Shown piece after piece: positions 1 to 9,050 of a DNA stretch of 64,000 nucleotides. The notes below the pieces were generated by a model. It was not told where the DNA came from and ran no database searches. It saw only the letters and a list, made by a program, of their open reading frames with translations. This stretch comes from Acinetobacter parvus DSM 16617 = CIP 108168. GTDB taxonomy: Bacteria; Pseudomonadota; Gammaproteobacteria; Pseudomonadales; Moraxellaceae. Position 1 is the stretch's first letter, and each line of letters starts with the position of its first letter. Location: positions 246,331 to 310,330 of the forward strand of contig NZ_KB849212.1 in the NCBI RefSeq assembly GCF_000368025.1, in the 5' to 3' direction. Position numbers and translations under genes: made by a program.

Positions 1-147
1 GTAGTCGAGATGAATTTCATCGATCAGACGCATCAAACTCAAATCAGTTGATGAAATCTCTTTGGGCTTGTAATACAACGTACTGCGATTGATTTGAATC
101 AATTGCGATTGTTGTCGTACCGAAAGTTGATGGGTCTTATCGATCAT
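1..147 (-). CDS. IS3-family transposase OrfB, N-terminal part
   Basis: Partial frame beginning at an ATG that overlaps the OrfA stop codon (ATGA). It reads MIDKTHQLSVRQQSQLIQIN and continues through a segment with RSTLYYKP, the typical helical N-terminus of IS3 OrfB, where the enzyme binds DNA before the DDE catalytic core. The catalytic core lies beyond the window edge, so activity cannot be judged. In IS3 elements this region is normally made as a fusion with OrfA by -1 slippage. Confidence 0.8.
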   Translation of the reverse strand, partial: MIDKTHQLSVRQQSQLIQINRSTLYYKPKEISSTDLSLMRLIDEIHLDY

Positions 148-449
148 TTTTTGCCGCTCAGCTGCCCTATTTTTCTGAGCGCACCTTCTAAAAAATCAAT
201 TTGCAATGCCTGATGTCCTATCTTGGCATGTAGAGCTTTGATGTCAATCTCTGGTTCTTGTTGTGCTGTTGGTCGTGAAAAAATATTGACTGATTGCTCA
301 AGCAGTTGATTTTTCCAATCGATGATTTGGTTTTGATGTAAATCGAATTGAGTAGAAAGTTCAGCGAGTGTGTGGTCGCCTTTAATTGCTGCGAGAGCAA
401 CTTTAACTTTAAACTCTGCTGAATGATTACGACGTTTTCTTCGTGTCAT
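144..449 (-). CDS. IS3-family transposase OrfA
   Basis: A 101-residue protein with the HTH_Tnp_1 helix-turn-helix of IS3 OrfA (residues about 8-55, with AEFKVKVALAAIKG and a WKNQLLEQ helix) followed by a short leucine-zipper-like tail (IDFLEGALRK). It binds the element's ends. It ends in a lysine-rich slip site overlapping OrfB. The gene looks intact and is the normal length for OrfA. Confidence 0.85.
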   Translation of the reverse strand: MTRRKRRNHSAEFKVKVALAAIKGDHTLAELSTQFDLHQNQIIDWKNQLLEQSVNIFSRPTAQQEPEIDIKALHAKIGHQALQIDFLEGALRKIGQLSGKK

Positions 450-574
450 GGTTGACTCCTAAAACAAGCATTTCCCATGCTTATTGGGGAGTAGATTATC
501 ACTTATAGACGTGGTCTAAAATCCTAGAACCACATCACATCAGCTTCATAAAACTGTTCTAATACATCCAAACC

Positions 575-949
575 TTACTCTATATACGTTTCAAACCTTG
601 CATTAGCAAAACCCTTCCTTGCCGTAAAGTCCAAAGCTTCCTGATAAAACCCTACCTGCTTACTCTGCTCATCAATTTGCTTTGCCTGAATAATGGCCTC
701 ATTCAAGCTAATTCCTTCCCTTAAAGTCAGATCCACGTAATAGACTAGCTGACGATAACTCTGTGTCGTACTCTTACTCCGCAATATCAGCTGCAATGGG
801 AGGCAAGACAACAAACTATTTAATGCCATATGGTAATAACTCAGCCGTGCAGCCAAAGTCCGAATACTGTTAAAGCCTGTAGTTCTAAAAACAAAGGGGT
901 CAAATTCATCTAGCTTATTAAAGTTCATATGCAAACGTCTTTTAGACAA
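575..949 (-). pseudogene. Fragment of RDF-like (Gp3-type) phage protein, C-terminal part
   Basis: This 124-codon frame is closely similar to the C-terminal part of the 311-residue protein at 13912-14847; both contain RTTGFNSIRTLAARLSYYH and KSTTQSYRQ. Only the part after the cysteine-rich segment is present. The first eight codons do not match the longer relative, and an IS30-family element begins 28 bp upstream, so the gene's 5' half has been lost. It ends shortly after the shared NARFE segment and lacks the longer copy's charged tail. Probably not functional. The family assignment (recombination directionality factor-like) is tentative. Confidence 0.6.
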
Positions 950-977
950 TATGAATACTGATTTTTATTACTTCGCA

Positions 978-2043
978 GATTCAAATCCCAAGTGCAACAC
1001 ATTTGTAATTAGTTGAAAAAGTTAGGTGTATTCATAGAATCATTAGACTTTTTCAACTCGCAATTGGAAAGCACACAATGAAGAAATACACCCAACTTTC
1101 TCAAGATGAAAGATACGAAATTTATGCTACTTTGAAAAGTAAAAGTTCAATCGCTACCCTTGCTCGGGAGTTAGGACGTTCACGATCAACCATCTACCGT
1201 GAATTAAAAAGAAATACTGGGCAACGTGGATATAGAGCTCAACAGGCAGCTAAATTTGCAAGTCAAAGACGGTACCGTCCTTCATCATCAATGACAGCAT
1301 TTGCCTTCGCTTATATTGATTATTTGATTGGTTTGGACTGGTCACCCGAACAAATTTCAGGTGCTTTAACACAACGCGGTTGGCTGGATGTACCTTCACA
1401 TGAGTGGATTTACCAGTACATTTATCAAGATAAATCAAAAGGTGGTAAACTTCATCTACACTTAAGGCATCAGAAGAAATATCGAAAACGCGGTTACAAA
1501 AACACGGATCGTAGGGGTCAAATCATTGATAAAACAAGTATTCACTGCCGAGACCAGGTCATTGATCAACGACAACGTTTAGGAGATTTCGAAGGTGACA
1601 CGGTGATTGGTAAACATCATAAAGGTGCTTTATTGACTCTCGTTGATCGAAAGAGCCTGTATGTACATATTGTTCATTTAGGGCCAACGAGAGCATCCTC
1701 TCAAACGATTACTTGTGCACTAGATCGTTTACAAATGAGCCATGCTTATAGTGTGACATTTGATAATGGCAAAGAATTTTCCGAACACAAAAGAATTACT
1801 GATGCTGGCATAGAGACGTATTTTGCTGATCCTTACAAGTCTATTCAGCGAGCTAGAAATGAAAATACGAATGGTTTAATCCGTCAATATCTGCCAAAAT
1901 CATCATCGTTTGATGACGTGTCAAAGGAACAAATAGAGCAGATAGAATTTGCACTCAACCATCGTCCTAGAAAAACCCTAGGTTGGTATACACCGAGTGA
2001 AGTTATGGCTGGTTTTTATACTGTTGCACTTGCCGCTTGAATC
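978..2043 (+). mobile_element. IS30-family insertion sequence, complete
   Basis: Imperfect inverted ends are visible: GATTCAA-N5-AAGTGCAACA at 978-999 and its reverse complement at 2022-2043, giving an element of about 1066 bp around one transposase gene. No clear 2-3 bp target duplication is seen (GCA on the left, CGC on the right), so the ends may be misplaced by a base or two or the flanks have changed. The left end lies against the truncated phage-type fragment. Confidence 0.8.
1078..2040 (+). CDS. IS30-family transposase
   Basis: A 320-residue transposase whose N-terminus (KYTQLSQDERYEIYATLK) is the typical IS30 helix-turn-helix, followed by a second HTH with LARELGRSRSTIYRELKRN. The DDE core is intact: GDFEGDTVIG holds the first Asp, VTFDNGKEF the second, and the RNENTNGLIRQYLPK segment holds the Glu. 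The protein ends with the HRPRKTLGWYTPSEV tail common to the family. The length is normal. The gene runs almost to the right inverted repeat, which overlaps its last codons. Confidence 0.9.
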   Translation: MKKYTQLSQDERYEIYATLKSKSSIATLARELGRSRSTIYRELKRNTGQRGYRAQQAAKFASQRRYRPSSSMTAFAFAYIDYLIGLDWSPEQISGALTQRGWLDVPSHEWIYQYIYQDKSKGGKLHLHLRHQKKYRKRGYKNTDRRGQIIDKTSIHCRDQVIDQRQRLGDFEGDTVIGKHHKGALLTLVDRKSLYVHIVHLGPTRASSQTITCALDRLQMSHAYSVTFDNGKEFSEHKRITDAGIETYFADPYKSIQRARNENTNGLIRQYLPKSSSFDDVSKEQIEQIEFALNHRPRKTLGWYTPSEVMAGFYTVALAA

Positions 2044-2170
2044 CGCCCTTTAAAAAATATTCATCTTAAATTTTATACTTATTTTACGCAAAATTTACGA
2101 TAATTTTATTATATATCAATAAATTAAACCTTAACATACATTACTTCAATGACTACTAATTTAAAGTGTT

Positions 2171-2950
2171 ATGAAAAAATTATACCATCTACTTTTTAGC
2201 CTTATACCGCTCTATTCAAGTTATGCTTTTGCTACTGGAGATGAAAGCTCTCCCGCTTTAAGCTTTTCAGGTAATGTATCATTGGCCAGCGACTACCGCT
2301 GGCGCGGCCAAACGCAAACCCAGAATGATCCGGCCTTGCAGGGAAACTTTGTTTTAAGCCATGCTTCAGGATTTTATCTTGCTGCATTTGCATCGAATGT
2401 TGATTTTGATGACGAAGTAAATTTAGAACTGGATCCCCAGATCGGCTATACAGCGCCAATCGCGCTAGGTTCAATCCATCCTGCAGTTGATCTTGGCATG
2501 CTGCGCTACAATTACATCGGCAACAGCGATTTAAATTATAATGAATACTATTTCAAAATGATCTTTAATGCGTTGCTGCATCAGAACGATAGCTTTACAC
2601 CAAGCATAAGCTATACCTATAACTATGGCGGCAAAGCTGCCAGTGACAGTATAGGTAAAGATATCTCAAATTGGTATTTTAATGTCTTATATGCTACACC
2701 GATTGCTCAAACTAATTTTGGCACAAATGTTAGCTTAGGTTATTCCAAAGCAAATCAGGACATTTATGGTTCTGAAGCAAAAGACCATTTTTTTGATTGG
2801 AAAATTGGTGCAACTTACCGCTATAACCCAATGGGAATAAATGCAGAATTAGCAGCGTTTGGTAGTAATTTAAAAACCAAAGACTTTACAAGTCAAAATA
2901 AAAAAGGGGTAAAAACTGAAGCAGTATTCACCCTGACTAAATCTTTTTAA
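2171..2950 (+). CDS. TorF-family putative outer-membrane porin
   Basis: A 259-residue protein with a Sec signal peptide (MKKLYHLLFSLIPLYSSYAFA, cleavage probably before TGDE) and then an alternating beta-strand pattern ending in a C-terminal Phe, as expected of an outer-membrane beta-barrel. The segment SLASDYRWRGQTQTQNDPALQ is the hallmark start of the TorF/TIGR02001 family, often linked to small solute uptake. The substrate is unknown. A strong hairpin follows the stop codon. It has its own upstream region after the IS30 element and no co-directional partner. Confidence 0.8.
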   Translation: MKKLYHLLFSLIPLYSSYAFATGDESSPALSFSGNVSLASDYRWRGQTQTQNDPALQGNFVLSHASGFYLAAFASNVDFDDEVNLELDPQIGYTAPIALGSIHPAVDLGMLRYNYIGNSDLNYNEYYFKMIFNALLHQNDSFTPSISYTYNYGGKAASDSIGKDISNWYFNVLYATPIAQTNFGTNVSLGYSKANQDIYGSEAKDHFFDWKIGATYRYNPMGINAELAAFGSNLKTKDFTSQNKKGVKTEAVFTLTKSF

Positions 2951-2957
2951 AAGTTAA

Positions 2958-2988
2958 ATGCCAATAGTATCAGCAATACTATTGGCAT
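2958..2988. terminator. Hairpin terminator between convergent genes
   Basis: A perfect 13-bp stem (ATGCCAATAGTAT and its complement) with a 5-nt loop lies between the convergent torF-like gene and the small ORF at 2996-3211. Neither side has a long uninterrupted T run, but both have T-rich tails, so it may serve both strands. Confidence 0.75.
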
Positions 2989-2995
2989 AATTATT

Positions 2996-3211
2996 TTACT
3001 TGAGTAATTTCAATATATGATCTATCTCACTTCGATTAAAACCTCTTTCTTTAAAAATAGTATGAATTATTTTTTTCATACTTTTTGACGCATACTGGTA
3101 TTTCTTTACTAAAATGTCAGAATCAATTTCCTGTAAACTATACTTCAAATACAATTCTTCATTGAGCTTCTGATTTCTAGCATCATGTTCATTATTTATC
3201 GTGTTATACAT
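2996..3211 (-). CDS. Small hypothetical protein downstream of puuA-like gene
   Basis: A 71-residue, charged, helix-rich protein of no recognised family (for example KKYQYASKSMKKIIHTIFKE). It starts 10 bp after the stop of the glutamine-synthetase-like gene on the same strand, so it is likely translated from the same mRNA, and it ends just before the shared terminator. There is no signal peptide or membrane segment. That it is a real gene rests mainly on its position and spacing. Confidence 0.5.
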   Translation of the reverse strand: MYNTINNEHDARNQKLNEELYLKYSLQEIDSDILVKKYQYASKSMKKIIHTIFKERGFNRSEIDHILKLLK

Positions 3212-3221
3212 TTTTAAGAAG

Positions 3222-4637
3222 TTAAATATCCCAATGTTGTTCGATCAAAGTAATTTGGCTGTACATATACTGATGCTCAGCACGTTTAACTGCACACCAT
3301 AATTCCATAAATCTTTTGCCGAGATATTTTTGCAAAACAGTATTCCGGTGAAAAAATGTTAAAGCATCCAGCTGATTCGTACTTAAAAAGTGCGGCTGAT
3401 GTTTATTTTTTATCTGAGTGGCTTGCTGTGGAATTTCCAGATTCTGTGTCAACCCATGCAGTGTGCCGATCAAAATCAGGGCTGCAGTTAAATAAGGATT
3501 GCAATCCGCACCTGCAACACGATATTCCAAGCGTTGATTTTCATTGTCCGAACATGGTATGCGAATGGCCACATTGCGGTTATTCACGCCCCAATTAGCT
3601 TCTAAGGGCACATGGTTTCCAGCTTTAAACCGGCGGAATGAGTTTACATTCGGGGCAAGCACGGCCATGGACGGCGGCAGCAAGACTATCAGCCCGCTGA
3701 TCGCCTTTAATAATTGCCGTGACGGTAAAGGATTCTGCTTCATGCTGAAAATATTCTGCTGGTCTTGATTTAACAAACTCATGTGAAAGTGCATGCCGCT
3801 GCCCGCTTTATTCAGATCAGGCTTAGCCAAAAAGCTTGCATGTAACCCATGTTCTACAGCGACTTGCTTAATGGTGCGCTTTAGCATCATGATCTGATCG
3901 CATAGCTTCAAAATATCACCGCTATGCTGAATATTAATTTCGTATTGCCCGGAAGATGATTCCGAGACTAAGCCTGTAATCTGAATCCCCTGCAAAAGGG
4001 CAATCCGTTCAATTTCATCCAGAACGTCTTGATATTTATCTTGCGCATTCACATCAAAACATTGATTTAAATAAATCTGATTGGAGCCAGATTTTTCATT
4101 GCTGTCAAATAAATAAAACTCCAATTCTACGGCCATGCAAGGATAAAAGTTTTGATCATGCAGCGCTCTTAAACTTTTTTTTAAAATATTGCGCGGTTCA
4201 ACTTCGCAATCTTGATGATTGTCATCTTTCATGGTTAGGAATAACTGTGCCTTGGACTCTGGATTTAAAGCGCATGGCTGCAGGCTTCCCAATATAGGTT
4301 TACATAAATAATCCGGCTCACCGATCGATTTTCCTAAACCCGATTCTTCAATCACTTCTCCATCAAGACTCATGGCATAAATAGACATTGGGAAATAACA
4401 GCCTTGTGCAATATTTTTTAGACCTACAATATCTATGCGCTTGCCGCGGACATGACCATTCAGATCGTGCAGGCAAATCTCAACATGACGGGTATTGGGA
4501 TAGCGCTGCAGATAGTTTTCGATTTCTTCTGAAAATAGAATATCTTCAATATCGCAGCATTGACGCGCAGATGGCATGGATTCAGGGACCGCTTCTTCGT
4601 CAGCTATATTATGTCTAGCCATGAGTAAATTACTCAT
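3222..4637 (-). CDS. puuA: Glutamine synthetase family protein, likely gamma-glutamylpolyamine synthetase
   Basis: A 471-residue member of the type I glutamine synthetase superfamily. The beta-grasp N-domain carries DLNGHVRGKRI. The catalytic domain shows AVELEFYLFD (metal-binding Glu), SSSGQYEINIQH, AGSGMHFHMSL (His/ATP site), NVNSFRRFKAGNHVP and RLEYRVAGADCNPYL. The absence of the adenylylation-type C-terminus and the N-terminal pattern fit PuuA, which ligates glutamate to putrescine in polyamine breakdown. No other puu genes are adjacent, so another amine is possible. It is followed at 10 bp by a small ORF. Confidence 0.75.
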   Translation of the reverse strand: MSNLLMARHNIADEEAVPESMPSARQCCDIEDILFSEEIENYLQRYPNTRHVEICLHDLNGHVRGKRIDIVGLKNIAQGCYFPMSIYAMSLDGEVIEESGLGKSIGEPDYLCKPILGSLQPCALNPESKAQLFLTMKDDNHQDCEVEPRNILKKSLRALHDQNFYPCMAVELEFYLFDSNEKSGSNQIYLNQCFDVNAQDKYQDVLDEIERIALLQGIQITGLVSESSSGQYEINIQHSGDILKLCDQIMMLKRTIKQVAVEHGLHASFLAKPDLNKAGSGMHFHMSLLNQDQQNIFSMKQNPLPSRQLLKAISGLIVLLPPSMAVLAPNVNSFRRFKAGNHVPLEANWGVNNRNVAIRIPCSDNENQRLEYRVAGADCNPYLTAALILIGTLHGLTQNLEIPQQATQIKNKHQPHFLSTNQLDALTFFHRNTVLQKYLGKRFMELWCAVKRAEHQYMYSQITLIEQHWDI

Positions 4638-4833
4638 TATTTTGTCCTGTTAAATATTAACAATGATCAAAATAAAACAAGTTCTACCGAATGTAACGTA
4701 AATAAACCGTAAAAAAGCACCCAACTAATATGATTATTTTTTAAACTATTAAAACCACGAAAAAGCTAATTTAAAATAAGTTAAAACATAAAAATAACAA
4801 TAGACTCATGTAAAATAAATGGCATATTTAATA

Positions 4834-5547
4834 TTAATAAATCTTCAAAAATCGCAAACCCACTCCCGGTTCAGTAATAATATATTTAGGCTGCACAGCA
4901 TTATCATTTAACTTCACTCTTAATTTAGCTACCAGAATCCTTAAATAATGCGTATCTTCTTGGTGCGTTGCCCCCCACAGCTCTTTCAGTATTTGCGGCT
5001 GGGTAATCAATTGGCCTTTATTTTTCGCCAATAAATTCAGCAGCTGATATTCTTTGCGTGTTAAGGAGAGCAATTGTTGATTTAAAAAAACCTGCCGTTT
5101 GGAAAAATCGATTTTTAATACGCCATCATCAAAAATTGCCGTATAAACAGTACTATGTTGGTGCTGCCTAAGCAGTACACGAATGCGCGCCATCAGCTCC
5201 TGAACACTAAACGGCTTGGTAACATAATCATTTGCGCCAGCATCCAGAAGCTTCACTTTTTCTTCTTCATTTGCCCGCACAGACAGCACTATCACTGGAA
5301 CGTGCGACCATGTGCGAAGCTCAGACAAAACCTCATAACCATCCAAATCTGGCAAACCCAAATCGAGGATCACTAAATCCGCGCCTTGCAAAGCTAGGAG
5401 TTCCAAACCCTTTTGGCCATTTTCAGCCAAAAGCGTTTTATAGCCTTGCGCTCTGAGTGCTATATCCAAGAATTTTCGAATCTGATTTTCATCATCAATA
5501 ATCAAGACATTGGTCATGGAGCTGGCTGATTCATTCTGTTCTGGCAT
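4834..5547 (-). CDS. kdpE: KdpE, response regulator of the kdp operon
   Basis: A 237-residue OmpR/PhoB-type regulator. The receiver domain (residues about 12-125) has the DDE acidic pocket, the phospho-acceptor Asp in LVILDLGLPDLDG and the conserved Lys in YVTKPFS. A winged-helix DNA-binding domain follows (LTRKEYQLLNLLAKN, EDTHYLRILVAKLR). It is the last gene of kdpABCDE, 27 bp after kdpD. The upstream ATG is chosen because AGGTGGGAAA precedes it; a second ATG lies 10 codons in. When phosphorylated by KdpD it activates kdpABC under K+ limitation. Confidence 0.95.
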   Translation of the reverse strand: MPEQNESASSMTNVLIIDDENQIRKFLDIALRAQGYKTLLAENGQKGLELLALQGADLVILDLGLPDLDGYEVLSELRTWSHVPVIVLSVRANEEEKVKLLDAGANDYVTKPFSVQELMARIRVLLRQHQHSTVYTAIFDDGVLKIDFSKRQVFLNQQLLSLTRKEYQLLNLLAKNKGQLITQPQILKELWGATHQEDTHYLRILVAKLRVKLNDNAVQPKYIITEPGVGLRFLKIY

Positions 5548-5574
5548 TTTCCCACCTAAAAGCTGCTAGATGCT

Positions 5575-8223
5575 TTAAGTAATTTGCTGAATAGGAAGCT
5601 TTATGCGGATACATGTTCCTTGATTGTTCTTGCCTGATGATGCCATGATTTTCCCCATATGCGCACCCACAATCGCTTTCACAATCGTCAAGCCCAAGCC
5701 TGTACCATATTGCCCGCGGTCACCGCGCTGCATGGTATAAAACATGTCAAAAATGCGTTCACGCTCATCTTCTGGAATACCCTGCCCCTTATCAGTTATG
5801 GCAATTTCGATCTCATTTTCATTCACCTGCTGCACCTCAATCATCACAGCTTTATTCTCTGGTGAAAATTTTGCGGCATTTTCCAGTACATTAAAAATGG
5901 CCTGTTCAATCAAGGCGGCATGTACAAATAAACTCAAAGATTCTTGAGGCGCATGCACTTCAACCAATGCATCTGGCATATAACGGTTTAAACGGCGCAC
6001 TGCTGAACCGATCAGTTCATCAACTCCAATCCAGTCCCGCTTCAAGCTTAAGCCTTCATGGCCTAAACGGGTCATATCCAGTAGGTTTTGAATATAGCGG
6101 TCTAAACGTTCCCCCTCTAAATGAATCGCTTCCAGCAAGCTGTCCTGATCATTTTCATTCATGGAATGGCGGTAAGTGCTCAAAGTATCCGCTGCTCCAA
6201 TCATCGACGCCAAAGGCGAGCGTAAATCGTGCGATACGGATGATAATAATGCCGAGCGCAATTTTTCCGTTTCAGAATTCACATTGGCTATTTCCAAAGC
6301 CTTGGTCAGCTGGGTGCGGAAAATCGCCTGCGCAAGATACTCTACCATGAGTTCAGCGAGCTGTTTTTGCTCCGTATTGATTACTGCTTGCACATCTTTA
6401 AGTTTCAACCCCACCACGCCTAAGCATTGCTTGGAAGCCAATAAGGGCAAAAACCACCACTCATTTTCCGTCAAGGTTTGGGTAAAGCGACCGGACGGTT
6501 GATGGTTTTTGAATGTCCAATCGGCTGAAATTTTTTCTTTATTACTCATGATAGTGGATGATGCTTGAGTTGCTGCAGTATCTGGGAAATACAGCCAGAC
6601 ATCTGCATTGAGATTTTTACTCAGGCTATGTTCAGCAATCTCCTTGATTTGTGCCAAATCTAATGCTGTGGACAGCTTCTGCCCTAAATCCTGCATAATG
6701 CTGTTATAACTGTTCGCCGTTTTGAGTGCAGTCACCTGCTCTTTCAAACGTGACGCTAATCGGCTCGAAATTAAAGCCGCGCCCAAAAATGCAATCACGG
6801 TGACAATCCCCTGATGTGCAGAAATCTGAAATGTAAATTGCGGGGAAATAAAGAAAAAATTATAAGCTAGAAAGAATAGGATGGCTGAAAAAGCTGCAGC
6901 CAGCATCCGTGTTTTTGATGCCACAAAAACCACAGCGGTGATAAAAATCACCGAAAGATCTTCAATCCCTAAATACTTTTCCCCTAAGCTTGCAATCACA
7001 ATGCTGATGACCGTGGTGGCTAGTACGTACTGTATTTCTCTCAGCGACAAGAATGCCCTTTGAGTGAAAAAGGACAGATGCTTATTCTCTGCAATAATCG
7101 GCACAATACTGAGTTCAAAACTGGGCCGGTATTGCAGTAATTGATCAATCAAATTGAGCCTTAAATTCAGCGAAAACTTTTGCGGAGCCGCTTGTGCTAA
7201 AACCAAGGTTGAAATGCCGCGGTCCATCACATAATCAAATAAAGTTTTAGCATGTTGCTGGCCGTGAAGGACTTCTGTCATTCCACCCATTTGACGCGTT
7301 AAGTTTAAAGCCCGTTCAATTTCACGGCTTTGCGAGTTTTCCTGTTTATTCATGATTTGCGTATCATGAGAAAAAGCAACAACCGTCCATTTTGCCGCAC
7401 GATGCTCGGCAATACGGCATCCAGTCCGAACTAAAGCTTCAGAATGCCCTTTGCCATCAATCATAATTAAGACATGATTTTTTAAGGGGATTTGAGCAAG
7501 CCCTTGAATGGCGAAATTTTCGCGTACATCATTATCAACATAATTGGCAACGGTTTGCATTGCCAGTTCACGCAGTGCCGTTAAGTTGGAGCTGTTGAAA
7601 AATCGCTGTAAGGCCTGTTCCGCCTGCTCAGGCACATAAACCTTCCCTTGGTTTAAGCGCTCCAACAGCTCATTCACAGGCAAATCAATTAAGCGGATAT
7701 CTCTAATCCGTTCGAACACCCGGTCTGGCACGGTTTCAGTGACACGAATCCCAGTGATTTGATATACCACATCATTCAAACTTTCCAAATGCTGAATGTT
7801 CATGGTGGTAAAAACATCAATACCAGCATCTAATAATTCATTGATGTCTTGCCAGCGTTTTTCATGACGGCTGCCGGGCATATTAGTGTGGGCAAATTCA
7901 TCCACCAAAACAATACTGGGCTTTTTATCCAAAACGGCATCTAGATTCATTTCCTCCAGATGCTGCCCTTGATATTCAATAGCCTTGCGCGGAATTATAT
8001 CTAAACCAGAAATTAAATTTTCAGTTTCTCTACGGCCATGCGTTTCTACATAGCCAATGACGATATTAATACCCTGCAGCGCCAGTTCATGCGCACGAAC
8101 CAGCATGGCAAAGGTCTTTCCCACGCCCGGAGCTGCGCCTAAAAAAATCGTCAGCCGCCCAGACTGATAACGCTGTGTATGTTGCAGCAAAACATCGGCT
8201 TTATTGGTTCGTGGATCAGTCAT
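5575..8223 (-). CDS. kdpD: KdpD, sensor histidine kinase for potassium limitation
   Basis: 882 residues with the full KdpD architecture: an N-terminal KdpD domain with Walker A (GAAPGVGKTF) and the LVDEFAHTN segment, a universal-stress-like domain (about 250-370), four closely spaced membrane helices (about 400-500, DUF4118), a GAF-like region, a HisKA domain with the phospho-acceptor His in SSVSHDLRSPLAS, and a HATPase domain with N, G1 and G2 boxes (NVLENAAKFSP, DKGQGIPEDE, GTGLGLTIVKAIVGAH). Length matches E. coli KdpD. It follows kdpC after a 205-bp gap containing a hairpin, so its expression may differ from that of kdpABC. Confidence 0.95.
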   Translation of the reverse strand: MTDPRTNKADVLLQHTQRYQSGRLTIFLGAAPGVGKTFAMLVRAHELALQGINIVIGYVETHGRRETENLISGLDIIPRKAIEYQGQHLEEMNLDAVLDKKPSIVLVDEFAHTNMPGSRHEKRWQDINELLDAGIDVFTTMNIQHLESLNDVVYQITGIRVTETVPDRVFERIRDIRLIDLPVNELLERLNQGKVYVPEQAEQALQRFFNSSNLTALRELAMQTVANYVDNDVRENFAIQGLAQIPLKNHVLIMIDGKGHSEALVRTGCRIAEHRAAKWTVVAFSHDTQIMNKQENSQSREIERALNLTRQMGGMTEVLHGQQHAKTLFDYVMDRGISTLVLAQAAPQKFSLNLRLNLIDQLLQYRPSFELSIVPIIAENKHLSFFTQRAFLSLREIQYVLATTVISIVIASLGEKYLGIEDLSVIFITAVVFVASKTRMLAAAFSAILFFLAYNFFFISPQFTFQISAHQGIVTVIAFLGAALISSRLASRLKEQVTALKTANSYNSIMQDLGQKLSTALDLAQIKEIAEHSLSKNLNADVWLYFPDTAATQASSTIMSNKEKISADWTFKNHQPSGRFTQTLTENEWWFLPLLASKQCLGVVGLKLKDVQAVINTEQKQLAELMVEYLAQAIFRTQLTKALEIANVNSETEKLRSALLSSVSHDLRSPLASMIGAADTLSTYRHSMNENDQDSLLEAIHLEGERLDRYIQNLLDMTRLGHEGLSLKRDWIGVDELIGSAVRRLNRYMPDALVEVHAPQESLSLFVHAALIEQAIFNVLENAAKFSPENKAVMIEVQQVNENEIEIAITDKGQGIPEDERERIFDMFYTMQRGDRGQYGTGLGLTIVKAIVGAHMGKIMASSGKNNQGTCIRIKLPIQQIT

Positions 8224-8321
8224 AGAAGTAATCTTTATTTATTGCTTTAAAAGATGTTTTTAAATTCATTTAAATGCGTCTAAAGTCAGCTTGGCTATTG
8301 CTGGGCAATATGGATGCCACC

Positions 8322-8356
8322 GTTGGGCGGAGGTATAGAACATCCCCTCGCCCAAC
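8322..8356. terminator. Hairpin between kdpC and kdpD
   Basis: GTTGGGCG at 8322-8329 pairs perfectly with CGCCCAAC at 8349-8356 across a 19-nt loop, and loop bases can extend the stem with G-rich/C-rich pairing. There is no T run, so it may be an attenuator or an mRNA-stability element lowering kdpDE expression relative to kdpABC rather than a full terminator. Confidence 0.5.
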
Positions 8357-8428
8357 AATCGTATATAACTTAATTCAGATTATTCAATAGCTTTCAATCA
8401 CTATATTTTAATCATCAAGCCATTCATA

Positions 8429-9031
8429 TCACTTCCCGCCCCGATCCAAAGCCAAATTCAATTCAAGCACATTGACACGTGCCTGCCCTAAAATCCCAAA
8501 AATCGGCTGAACCGTATGCGACTGAATCAGTTTTTCGATATTCTGTTCAGGCATATGCCGTGCATGGGCAATCCGCTTCACTTGAATCATGGCTGATTGC
8601 ACGCTAATTTCAGGGTCGATGCCGCTGCCTGAAGCGGTGACCAGATCCGCAGGAATTTTAGATTTTTCAATCTGTTCCTTCGCTGCGATTCGATTCAGCC
8701 GTTCCTCTATGGCTTTCTGCAGTTCAGGATTGGTTCTCGCCATGTTGCTTCCGGCCATCGCCATAGGATCATAATTTGCGGCAGATGGACGCGGATGGAA
8801 ATATTGAACTTGGGCAAAAGGCTGTGCCACTAAGCGTGAACCGATCACTTGATTATTTTCGACAATCAAGCTGCCGTTGGCTTGTTTTGGAAAGAGCATT
8901 TGTCCTAAGCTGGTTGCAGCAGCACTATATACAAAGCCGCATAAGCCTAGAGCAATGATGGTCATTCCAAACGAAGCGCGCAGTTTCTCACCCCATGATG
9001 AGTCTGCCAATTGATGATTTTGCATATTCAC
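8429..9031 (-). CDS. kdpC: KdpC, potassium-transporting ATPase subunit C
   Basis: 200 residues with one N-terminal membrane helix (about 21-45, ASFGMTIIALGLCGFVYSAA) and a periplasmic domain with the family motifs GSRLVAQPF, YFHPRPSAANYDP and SGSGIDPEIS. KdpC stabilises the KdpFABC complex and raises K+ affinity. It lies 19 bp after kdpB in the operon. Confidence 0.95.
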   Translation of the reverse strand: MNMQNHQLADSSWGEKLRASFGMTIIALGLCGFVYSAAATSLGQMLFPKQANGSLIVENNQVIGSRLVAQPFAQVQYFHPRPSAANYDPMAMAGSNMARTNPELQKAIEERLNRIAAKEQIEKSKIPADLVTASGSGIDPEISVQSAMIQVKRIAHARHMPEQNIEKLIQSHTVQPIFGILGQARVNVLELNLALDRGGK

Positions 9032-9050
9032 TTTGTCATCCTCAAAAAAT

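Larger units (their letters stand above)
1..522 (-). mobile_element. IS3-family insertion sequence, 5' part only (window edge)
   Basis: The start of an IS3-family element on the minus strand: leader, complete OrfA and the first 49 codons of OrfB, cut by the window start. The outer boundary near 515-525 is approximate, because the other end lies outside and no inverted repeat can be paired. The two frames overlap at an A6 run just before the OrfA stop, the usual arrangement for a programmed -1 frameshift producing the OrfAB transposase. Confidence 0.8.

Noticed and set aside
978..2043. IS30-family element as ISAba125
   Set aside because: The ends (GATTCAA...AAGTGCAACA) and the 1066-bp length do not fit what I recall for ISAba125 (about 1087 bp, TGTCGCAC-type ends).
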